Source: Archilochus colubris
Lineage: Eukaryota; Chordata; Aves; Apodiformes; Trochilidae
Length of the DNA: 64,000 nucleotides
Direction: 5' to 3'
Assembly: GCA_023079485.1 (NCBI GenBank)
Contig: CM041097.1
Location: 16,605,658-16,669,657 of the forward strand
The notes below the pieces were generated by a model. That model was not told the DNA's origin and ran no database searches. It saw only the letters and a program-made list of their open reading frames with translations. A program made the position numbers and the translations under genes. Of this stretch, positions 40,801 through 52,800 are shown piece by piece (position 1 is the stretch's first letter; each line of letters opens with the position of its first letter).

Positions 40801-43800
40801 GATGGCAACAGCCTTGGCAGGGTGGCCCCAATCACAGCTCTGACATGAGCTGTAGGTGAAGGTTTCCATCAGGAACACTGTAAAAAGCATTAATGGAGAA
40901 CAGCAGGGACTAACATTATCCCCATTAGACAAGAGGAGATTTATTTAGGGGCTGTAATAGTCCACAGCTCCATTTCTTCACTGCCCTAAGCAGCTCTGCT
41001 CCAGCTCTTTTTTTTTGTTTATTTTTTTTGTTTGGTTTTTTGTTTGTTTGGGGATTTTTTGTTTGCTTTTTTTGGTTTGGTTTTTTTGGCAGGTAAGTCT
41101 CCTGGAGACACTGGCACTGGGGAGTGGAGCTCTCTCCTGTGGATTTTGCTCCTGCATCCAGCAGATGTGGGGAAGCATTTCAGCAAAGTGCTGACAGATG
41201 AGTCTGAACACCAGCTGAGATTTCAATTAACCCAGCTGACTGCAGGTTAATGCCATGCAAGCAGAGCTCCCCCAGAGCTCCAGAGCCTGAGCACAGCATC
41301 CAGCATCTCACCCAGCCTGGCAGCAGGAGCCAGAGAGGTGCCAGGGGATGGGCAGGGGCTGCCTGAGCATCAGCAATAGCCCAGCTTCCAGGGCTGTGCA
41401 TTTCAAGCATGTTCTGCTTTTGCAGATTTTTATTTTTTTTTTTGGTAGTCTGCAGAACAGCTTTCAGGATACCTAAAAGTAACAGGGAAGCCAGAGGGAA
41501 GTTGTTTATGGGAAGGCCTAACCTCATATTTCACTGCTGCTAGGGAAGTTGAAAAGACTCAGTAATACATTTTGAGATTAAAGTGCAAAGCAGTAAGAGC
41601 AATTAATTTTGAAAATAAATGCAAAACTTTGTTGTTGTTACTAGAAGCACAGAGTAGGAAAGCTGAGGGTGTTCACATGGATATTATTGCTGAATCAGCT
41701 TTTTCATCTTTGTGAAGTAAACGGGAAAAGTGAAAGCATCAGAAAGGTATTTTACAAGGATTCTTTGGTCTGTGCCTGGAGGATACTTTCCAAGTATTTT
41801 GTTTTCTGCCTTCCCCTTTCCTCAGCCAAGCAGCACAAGCACAAGGAATTAAAATCTTTCTTCTCAAAAAGTTGTTTTTCCATCACATGGAACTGCCATG
41901 GTATCAGGTAGAGGTTTCACATTGCAATAATCACACAGTTCAAAATAAATAAAGCTACTTACGTATCATCTATAAATGTTATCCCAAAATACTCCTTTTC
42001 TTTCAGGTTGAAGTGTGAGGCCACCAGATCCAGTAACTCCCGAGACAAAAGTTTGGGCTATGGAAAGAAAAATAATTTCACTCATTTCAGTGCAGGCTTT
42101 TCATATATAACATTTTGGGGGGTTTTCTGCCAATATTGACACTTAAATACACATGGCCAAGTTAAAAACCTGCTGCACAACTCAGTAGAGAGGTGGCTCC
42201 ATCAGGCTTGGGTCAATGGGATCCAGGGATTCTCCAGGGATCCATGGGATGTGCTGAGCATGGAGAGGCAATTCTGTATTTAACCTGCAACATCCCTCTT
42301 GAAGTGCATGGACCTATTGCTGCTTTCCTCCTTCTGGGGGAGAAAGGCAGCTCCAGCTTTCCTGCACTTACAGCAGGAGGGGTTTCACAGTTAAGAAAAT
42401 ATTGGGTACTAAGATGATGCACACCAGGGGTGCATTTAAAACACTCTGAGAATTTTGGTGAAAGCAGATGAAAAGCTGGATGGAGACTCATGGCAGATAT
42501 TTTGCCCACTGTGCAGCAACTCCCAGGGGAAACCCTCCTGCTAGTTCAGGTCTGAGTGCCTGAAAACCCAGCTCTTTATCCCATTTCTGGGAGTTACTTT
42601 AGGAGGAGACACAGCTTTTCTTCAAACATCACTCACACATCGGTCCCCAGTGGCAGCACAAAAGAAAAGAAGCGAAGAAAATCTGACCCAAAAAGAGCAG
42701 AGTCTGTACCTGAACCAGCAGCTCCAAGTTCCTGTCATCGAGGAGATGAACCTGGCAGTGCCGACCCTCTGTCATCTGCAAAGACAGCAGCAACACAGCC
42801 CTGTGAGGAAGAGCAGGATCCAGAGCTCTCCTGGCTTGTACCAGGACACAACATTGAATCCGGGCTGAGAGGGGATGCAGGAGCTGAGCATCCTTCCCCA
42901 AGGAGTCTGTCTGGGGAGCTGCCTCTGCTCCCATCAACTCCAAGCTAGAATTAAGGGTGCTTAGCAGCACTTGGGATCAGACCAAGTGATGCAAGAACTT
43001 GATCTAAGGATGAAGCAGCCTGGCTGGTTCGTAGGCCACCACCAGCAGTAATGGCCAACTCAGAATCAGCTGGGTTGGAAAGGACCTCTGAGATCATCAA
43101 GTCCAACCCTTGATCCACTCCCTCTGTGGTTCCCAGCCCATGGCACTCAGTGCCACATTCAGTCTCTTCTTAAAAACCTCCAGGGATGGAGAATCCACCC
43201 CCTCCCTGGGCAGCCCATTCCAATGCCTGATCACCCTGTCTGTAAAGAAAAAAAGAAGCTCTGGCTGAGGAGCAGAGATGAGGTGGGACCCATGAAATCC
43301 CCATCAAACCCAACCCTCCCTGCTGATGGGTCAGCCTAAATTTGGTCCTTTGACAGAAGACTTGGTCTCTAGTCTAGATGAAGTCTCTACCAGGACATGA
43401 ATGCTCTCCCTTGGCCCTAGGATTCTCACCTAGGTGCTCACACACACACAGACAAGTGCTTGAACTGAATGATTAACAGCTGGATGAGCTTCCCAACCTC
43501 TAACACTGTATCCTGACCACCTCAGTCCCCACCTGGTGTCACATCTCTCTCTGGCTAACAATGTGTCTTTCTCTCTTTAAGAACAGAGCAATGCAGAAAT
43601 AGCTGCACATTATGCCCTTTTAATATCTGTCCTTTGAAATGTAATCCATTTCCACAAAAGCTTCTACATTATTTAAAATCTGTGCTAATTCTAGACCTCT
43701 TGCTGGCTTTGGCAAAGATCAGCTTCACAATGCTCTCCAAGAGAGAGCTGGTGAAGGAAACCTGGCTTTTATATTTATTCTCTCTGCCTCAGAGTAACTC

Positions 43801-46800
43801 ATTCTCCTGACAGCACCAGCTTCTCACAGGCTATAAATTCCAAGCTCTGAGCAGAATTTTTGCTTAGATAGAGACTCCCAGGGGAATTAAATAGCAACAC
43901 ACACTGGTTTCTCCTTTCACATCCCTCTGGCTCCACAAGGATGGGGATAAGGACAGGGTTGAGCTCTACTGCCACCAGCACCCCCCTCATCACCTTCTGC
44001 ATATTCAAGCCTTATAAAAGACTTGAAATTCTATATACTCAGCTACAGTATAACCAGAGACCCCCCAGCTCCCCCATTTCAGCAGGTGGCTGTTTGCACA
44101 GCAAGGGCTGCCCAGACACCACCTCTTTTGTCACCAGTCAGCCAGAAGCAGCCAAATGAACAAAGCTTTATTGTTTCAACTAATTATACTCATTTAGACC
44201 AAGAGCCTGCAGGGAGTCCCCTCTTGGAGAGCTTTGCTATCAGGTCAGGGATGAGCATCTGCAAGTGTCACTCTTTGTCTTGTGCCTAGGAAGAAGGGGC
44301 AATGGGCTCTGGGGCACCAGCACTGGTGTCACTAACCAGACATGTGCCATCACAGCCCTCCTCAGAACACCAAGACTGGCCACAGGAATGTTTGCAGAGC
44401 AAGTCTGACTGAGAGAAACCTTTCCTTTTCCTCTCTCCTATTGCTGCAAATGGGATTTGCAGAGCAGTGCCAGGTGAAGAGGGACTTGCTGGGCACCATC
44501 ACAGAGGCAGCAGTGATGCCACCCGTGCAAACCTCAGCTGCACCCAGTGGTGCTGCACCCCGAGGAAGCATCAGCCCAGAGCTACACCAGCCCCAGGCCC
44601 CCATTCCCAGCAGGGTACCACTTCCCACATTTTATCCTTCAGGTTTGGGAGGCAAAGCTGCAGCATCCCAGCAGGCTCCCTGCAATCAATCTGCTCACCA
44701 AACACGCTGCCTGGAGCCCTTCAATCCATTACCATCTGATCCCAGGTCCATTAGTTCCTGAGAGCTGAGGGTCTGCCATTGCTTGGTCATAAATAAGTGG
44801 CATGTTAGCATCAATTAATCAGTTCATCAGCTCACCCTTCCAGGTGATGCTCACTCCTGCCCCTTACATGCTGTTACCAACCCATCCCTGTTGCCCAGTG
44901 TCTGATCCAGTGGTGTTTTTAAAGCATTTCCCCATCTGTTGCTCTGAGATAGCACAAGGGTTGCCATTATTTAATTGCTACCTGCTTTAGTTTTCACCCA
45001 GTGAAACCACATTAGTCACTTGTGACTGTTTTAATTGCCTGGGTTGTCCATTGTTAAGTAAAAAAGGTTTCTATTCTAGCAAACACATCCACAAATGCTT
45101 GTTCTGAGGAGAAAGAAGGGTGGCAGGGAAGATTCAAACAAAAAAGAGATATCAAATATAATCTGTGCTCATAATTCAGCTATCCAAGGTAATTGCAAAG
45201 CACCTTAGAAGTAATTAAACCTCACAATACCCCTGAAGATAGGCAAAGTATAATTATTGCTGATTTATATTGATGAGAAAACGCAAGGAAACAGCTGAAA
45301 AGTCTGATTTACAGTTCTAGCTGCAGATAACTTTTAGTACCCGAGTCTCCTGGAATCTCATCTCAGAAGAAATGGTACAGCTGCTCCCAGAGCTCAACCA
45401 AGAACCTCCAGAAGATGCCACAAAGCCCAGGGAAATGTCATCCCTGCCAGCTCCACAGCACATCCCCAGAGCTCCATGTGGAACATCCCCAGGAACACTG
45501 CCACATGGTGGGACAAGACAGCAACATCCACAGCTGTGGAGTTTCTCCTCCTGCCTACAGCTGAAGGGAAAAAGCCCCTTCTATTTGCTGCTTGCACCCC
45601 TCTGCCCCCCCAGCCAATGCACCCAAGGGTTAAATCCCTGCTCTGATGCCTTCTTGACCCGAGCTGGAAGGCACCAGGTGGATACTCACTGTGTGGCACC
45701 ACAGCCTGGCTGAGGAACCCAAATCTGGTGAGCTGACCCCCAGCTTTACGTCTGCAGGCTCCAAGCCCCAAAGCAATCTTACCCAGAACAGCCCAAACAT
45801 CAGCCCTTCTCCTCTTGCTGACCCAAGACTTCAGCATCCAGCCCCCGTCTTCCTGCAGCTGTGCAAAAGCTCCCTCCAAGTATCCCCACCCCATTCCTGA
45901 TGGGGCAGAGAACACTCTGCTTGGCTTCTCCTTCCCTACAAACACAATTAGAAGTAAATCACTCCCAATTGCTATCACAGAGCAACACAAGCCCATCCTG
46001 CATCAGGAATGTCACCCACCAGAGAGGTCATCTCCAGGAGACAGCTCTCTCCTTGCATGGAGCTCCTGCCCCAGGCAGAAAGGGCTCCTATATCCAAGCC
46101 ACTATCCACATTTTCCAAGCCTCCAAGGGGCAGAACAAAAAACCTTTATGGGCTACAGCAGCTGCAAAACCACCTCACAAACTTTGGAGCATCAACCACC
46201 ATTCACTGTATTGTCCCAGTGCAGTGACAGAGGGGTGACATGACTTGGGAGGAGCAATTCCCCATGCTCCAACATGGGAATCAAGGGTCTGATCCTCCCC
46301 TCTTGCTTGAAGAAGAGCTGAGGAGCTTCAGAAAGGACTTCACCATCATAGCATCATAGGACATGGACAGGATTTTGGCCAGGGAAGAGTTCCTGCAGCT
46401 CAGCTGAGTCCTGAGTCCTCCAAGTGAAGTCCTCCTCCTCAGAGACCCAACACCCAGGAGTCCCTTGCAGACACAGTTTCATCTTTAATTCAGTCTGCCT
46501 TGCTAATCTGAACAATATAATTGATTTTCTGTGTAGCTGGACCAATCCATCACCAGATGAGCACAGCTGTCTGGCTCAGTTAGGAGGTGCCTGAGCAATC
46601 TTTGTATGCTCACATCTATGTTTGCAGCTTATTCTCATTGATTTTGCATTGTCTGTATGAATGATTTTGTCACATTTTTCCAGCATGCCCCCCAGTTGGC
46701 CTTTTTAGCAGTTGTTTTTAAAAGCCTGCTAATTTTTAAGCCATTATTCAGCAAAAGAAGCTTCAGCATCAAGTTCATAAAGTATCCCTGGATCTCATTC

Positions 46801-49800
46801 CCAATAGGAAATTAGCAGAGCAACCTAACACAGAGCCTCGTATTTGACAAAACCAGAATGGGATGCTGGAATCTTATTTTCTCCCCTAAAGTCACCTGCC
46901 TGCTCTGTGCACAAATAAGCAAGAAAAACTCAGACATGGAGAGGAATGAAAACACTTTCCAATGTAATATTTTGGTCTCATTGCATCTCTGCAGCCCCAG
47001 CTCACAGGCAGACATCTGATTTACCCAGATCTTCACTGAAAAAAGAAGATAAAGCAGAGAAATGCACAGTGGAAATCTAATGTGTGGAAATTAAAGCACA
47101 GGGAGAGATTATCACCCTATGCAGCAGGTTAAAATGCTCAAAAAGATTTCATATAACTGGACCACCCGTTTTTTTTCCCCCTCAGTCTCACTTGTGACAC
47201 AGAAATTGAGACAAATTCTCCACCTAAAATCAGAAAGGCAGAGTTTCCAATACATCAGTCCATTAAAAAAACAAACAAACAAAAAAAAAACAGAGGAAAA
47301 AAAGGTCTATTTCTTGATACTTAAATAAATTCCCTGTGATATCTTGAGCCTGAATGTTTATTTGGAAAAAAAAATACCCCTATGCAGGATATTTATGCTT
47401 TTTGTGTTTGGCAGAAACATCCTCCCTATTCGAAGTTGGTTGTTACACACAATATTTTTAGACATCCACGTGTGTCATCCAGCAAACAAAAAAAAATAAA
47501 ATAAGAAAGAAGTAATTAGACAGGGTGTAAACAGGAAATCTCAAAAAAAACCTTGAGCCAAAAAAACCAAAACCAAGCCCTGACAGAATAACATCTCCAG
47601 GAGCACAGCTTAGGAATGGGAAATCATGAAGGGTTTGGGTCAGAAGCAAACCAGAATGTGTTGCACTCCCTCCAAACCAGAATTCACCTCCCCAAACTGG
47701 ACAAAATTAGATAGGTTGCATGGCAGAGCTGGATGTATCTTTCCCTGGCTTCTATTTTTATTTTAAGAAGTTCTGAAGCCTTTACTATTCGAGAAAGCTA
47801 AAAAAACCCCTAACAACCCTGTGGCCAAAGAACAGAGGATTATACACAGAATTTTGACCCAGAATTTGGGCCTCTCTCTAGCACTGAAATGCTGTGAGGT
47901 CTGTGCAGGCCTCCCAGCTGCTCTCCTGGGGGATGTGCCAGGATTTGGGTTTCAGCAGCCAGGTCCATGTGTGTCACCTTTGGGAAGCTGCTGCCTGGCC
48001 AGGGACAGGATGAGGCCAGGGTCCTGCATCCATCCAAAGAGGCATTGCTGGAAGCTTTAAAACCCTCAGCTTCTGAGGCTTCATGTCTTGAATAGTCCAA
48101 ACACCACAAAAAAATGGTGATTCTATGATTCTAAATCTTTTGGAAGTAGCAAACCCCTTCCCCCTCCAGCTCTCTTCATCTCCCTTTGCTTATTCAGGGT
48201 TGTTCCTGAGCATCCATAGGGGCTCTGCCTGGACAACACCACCCAAGTGTGACACCAAGGGTTCAGTCCCAGCTGCACAGAGCTGCACTTCTTATTTCCA
48301 TGAGCTCCTCACAGGGGAGCTACTAGAAATTCAACTTCACTGGGAGGTGAGTAAGCACTGGAAGGTATTCTACAGGTAGAAAAAAACCTCTGTACTGATG
48401 CATCCAGCAGTGAGAAAGGGGGAGAATTTTCACTAACCAAATAGCCAGCACACAAAGCAGATTTAAAAATGAGAAATTGGGACTCTGGTGCATGATTACA
48501 ACACAGACTGTGAAAATGGAACATTGGTTCCTGCAGCAGGCACATGCTGGTGGCTCAGAGCACTGAAGGAAATCACACAGATAACAAAACCAACAGAGCA
48601 ATATTTCCACTCACAAGATGCTCGTGGTCTGTCAGGAAATGCTGTACCTTTGCCATGAAGATTCAGGCTGAACAATAAGAAGCCCCCAAATCCTCCTACC
48701 CTTCTTCTGTTCATGAATTCAGGGGCAGCAGTCCTGCTTTGCAGGTGGAGGAGCCCAGAGCATCAGCCTTAAAAGAGAATTTCATCTGAAAATCCCTACC
48801 TGAGCTGCATTGAACCAGCTCTAAAGCATCACCAGTAATTTCCTGTGAGGGTTTGCTGGTTTCCCCCCCTCCCAGATCTCTCTTCTGTAACTCATAAGCC
48901 TGCAAGAGATTTCAAAGCTTAATATTGAAGCCTCTATGCTGACCTCAGATTTTCATCAGCATTTGAGGGTTTTTTTGATTCAGTCCTGAAGGCATTTAGG
49001 ATGAGATCCTCAGCTGCCTTGGATCAGCATTGCTTCATTGACTTTGATATAACTGACTGGCTTATGTCTGGCCCATAAACGTGCATGGCCTGATAAAAAT
49101 ATGAAATTAGATGCAAGAATGTATTGCAATATGGAGGCGCCTTAACTAGGCACCATCTCAGGAAAATAAAAAGCCTTTGCCTGTCCTTCTGGAAGGAAGG
49201 GCTCTGATTGCAGCTGGGGGGGGAAGAGGGGAAAAAAAATTATAATGCTTTAAATGACCTCAGAGTTTCCTGGTGTGTCTGTTGGGAGAGCAAAATCTCA
49301 GTGTGTTCCAGCACCTGGAGTTGCTCAGAGCTTTAAGGAATAAGCAGAAAAACAGCAAGCAGGAGGTTGGTTTTATACCAGATCCACATTGGTCTCAGAA
49401 GTGCCTTGCTGCATGCTCCTTGTCAGCCTCTTTGGAGCCAGAGGGTGCACCCTGAGCCTCTGTGGGTGCCTCTGACTGAGTGCCCATGGTGGGAGATGCT
49501 CAGGGGGAAGCTGATGGGTGAAGGGTTGAAAATGCTCTGCCCTCCCAAGGGTGCAGACCTGGGGAAGGTAACCAGCCCTCATCCCACTGCATCCCTTCCC
49601 CTCACCTCCTTTAGCTGGAAGGGGTGCAGTGCAAGGAACACCAAGTGATGCCTCCCCTGCATGGTCACCCTGAGCTCACTGCTACCTCCTGTGAAACACA
49701 AAGGTTGGCTCCAGGTTTCTCTCTGCACACACCAGCCTGGGCAGAAGATGGGTTCTCTGACACAGCTTGGTTCAAGCAGACACTAACTTGCCATGATCCC

Positions 49801-52800
49801 TCCAAAGATCAGAACAGAACTTCCACCAGCTCCAGACACACTGCCTCTCCTTCCTAATCTTTGGGTCCTAAAGAAAGCTTGGGCTGAAGTCCTGGCTCCA
49901 ATGAATGCTGCCATTAACTTTAATAGGGCCAGGATTTAGTCTTAAATCATTTGTTATCTGTTAACCTTACCAGAAGCCACTGTGCTTAGTTTTAAGGAGC
50001 CAGCATTGCTGGCTACATCTTTCACCCTTCATGCCATAAGAAGCCACCCTGTAGGACTCATCTCACCTCACCAGGGTGTCTCCAAGTGTCACTTTGTCTT
50101 GTCCAAGGGCTGGGTGGGCTCTGCATGGTCCCATTCCAACCCTCACAGGATTTCCAGCCACAGCAATAGCAGGGACAGAGCCATTCCCATCTTTCTTGTC
50201 TTGGGAGCAGCCAGGCAGGGACAGACACTTGAAGACTGACTACAACATGCACAGAAATAACATTTTAAGATGACACAGGCTGTAGAAAACGTACTGAAGC
50301 ACAACATGGTACAAATGCCCCTTTAATGGTGCTTCCCAGGGAAACGTTGGCTCTGCTAAAGTTTGGCAAAGAGTTAAGAGATAAAACTGGTGCCTGGAAC
50401 AGGGTCCGTGAGAGGCTCTCCAGGTTGCATGGCACCTTCCTAAAATAGCTACATGAACTGAAGATATGCTGAAAAATCTGGCTCCTGCAGAGCATCAACT
50501 GACTTCGATGTAAGCCCCACCAGCTGAGCCACTCAAAAAGTCTGGCAAAGCAGCAGCCTGAGTGCTCTCCCTCACTGCAGGCCCTGTGGCTTTTCAGGGC
50601 CAAGTGCCAACACATTTTCCATGCAGTTCTCCTTCTCCCCCTTTATTCTACTGTTTCTCATTGCAGAGGATGGCAAATCTAAGGGGCTCTTTCACTGGCT
50701 TTATTGATGGTTTGCTGATGGTACAGGACGGGAGGCACAGCCTCTTGTGGTCATTAGAAAGATGCTGCTCACTGGAGCAAGTCACCAGGCTTTAAATCTC
50801 CTCCTCCTCCCCTCCCACAGTGCTCAAATGCAACGTTCAGAAGTAATGATGAGCAACTGATTTAAAAAAAAAATAAAAAAATGAAAAAGAGCAAAAGCAA
50901 GACCAGTGACAAACGAAAATCCTGGGAACAAATGAATTCAGCCTTCATCAAAATGATAAATACAGCATCCCAGCCAGGAGATAAAGCCCTTTTTCAAGGG
51001 CAAAATACAAACAAACAGGAAAGCTGTTGCTTCTTGGTGTCTGCCAGGAGCGTGCAAATTAAAAAGAGGTAACTCCTCCCCACAAGGAAATCTGGCAATG
51101 TGTCTGCCTTCCCTGATGCTACTGATGGCAATTCCATGGAGCTACTGCTTCTCCCTCCCACAGAAAGTGTTGGGATTGTTCAGCCACAACCTGTGCACTG
51201 ATAGGATTGCTACCACCACAGCCACAGCATCAGGGACCCAGCAGAGGGACAAAGAAAGGACTTAGACAGCATCTCCCCTCTCCTGACACTGCCAAAGGCC
51301 AGAGGATGCTGCCAGCAGAGTTACCAGCAGATGCTGTCTCTCTGACAAGGGGGAGAATTCAGCTGTCTTCTTCAAAGAGCAGCTCCTTTGCTGCATCAGT
51401 ATTTTCCTGATATTAATTAAGGGTTCCTTATACTCCAAACTGAAATGTTTCTCAAACAGGCCATGTCATTCCATGTTCCATGACTGTTGCTCTTGCTATT
51501 CCTCCCACTTTGCAGTGGGTTTAAAATAACAGCAAGAAGGGAACGGAGGGGCAACTCTATAGCTAATCCTAAAAAAAAAAAAACAAAAACAAAAAAAAAC
51601 CAAAAAAGGAAAATTAATAGGAAACAATCAGAGCAAATCTGCTACAGACATCAAGTCAACGAAATACTTCATCCAACATCTGCTTTCCTTGGCAGAACAC
51701 AGCTCATAAATTAGTGTCTGGTGGAGCCATGCTTATCGCCAGCAGCGCCCAGGCACTGCACTCAGGTCATTCCTCTGCACAAGCCCATGGGGAACTTTTA
51801 TTCCTCTGCAATCTCCTGGGAATTCAGGGGGAGGCAGGGAAAAAGATCCTATGGGACCAGAGAGCTTTCCTGATGCTATCCAAGGGAGTAAGTATGGTGT
51901 TAGCCCCAGATAGGGCACTGCATGGAGGCAGCAGCATCCTCTGCCCTTGAATGAGCAGAGCCTGATGTGGGGCAGGACAGGACAGGACACCTCTCCTCCT
52001 GGGATCTGTCCTGACCTTCTCTCCTCAACCAGGAGATTGGAAATGAATCAGTTAAGCTCCTGCTTCTTTGCTTAAGTCTCTGCAACAAGAATCACAGGAG
52101 ATATTCTGTGTAGAGCTTCTGGTAACTTTTTCTCTATATAACCCCATCCCAGAAGCCATCTCTGACCCAACTGAAGCTCAAACTCAGCCTTTCCTTGTTA
52201 AAGGAATAGTTACAGAAGACAAAAAAAAAATAATTCCCCTTAGTTTACCATCCCCAAAGACCTGCACCCTGCCCTTGATTCCTTTTTGTCTCTCCCCAGC
52301 CCTTAAGCTCTCCTTCATCTCTTTGGCCTTTCACAGGGAGCTCCTCTGTCCTCCCAACTGCACTTCTTGTTTCATCACCATCTCCCTGGCTCACTCCATG
52401 TCTTTAAGGGAAGACTCTTGAGTCACAGGCAGAGCAAGCCTTGACCAAATATCTGCCCATCCTCTACAGGAAGCATCTTGCATCTCGTCCCCTCCTGCCC
52501 CGCACTGGGGTCCTCACACTCAGCTCATCCTCCATCCTGTCCCCATCCTCTCCCTGAATGATTCAGCTGCTCTCAACACTTGGCAGCAGCCCCTCAGGCC
52601 ACCCAGACACCAGCTTTGAACAGACATTAGGTAAGCAGGCAGTGAAAAATACTAAAAAAAAAAAAAAAAAAAAGAGCTATATTTCAAGTCCACCTGAACT
52701 GCCTTTAACTTCCATAACACTTTTAAAAATTCAAAGAGCAAGCAAACAAAAAAGAAGAAAGAAAAGAAGAAAAAAGACTTTAAGGTCTCCAAAAGAAGTG

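Noticed and set aside
40885..40970. MIR-like segment in intron 3 (ATTATCCCCATTAGACAAGAGGAG)
   Set aside because: Only one short block resembles MIR and the flanking blocks are missing. Too weak to call.
45394..45996. 200-codon minus-strand open frame in intron 1, the longest in the window
   Set aside because: No domain or family resemblance, a mix of W/G/R-rich text typical of chance translation, overlapped by a 113-codon frame on the other strand and no splice context linking it to FRMD4B.
46338..46362. CATCATAGCATCATAGG as a CR1 tail
   Set aside because: The units do not match the ATTCTATG tail closely and no CR1 body is adjacent.
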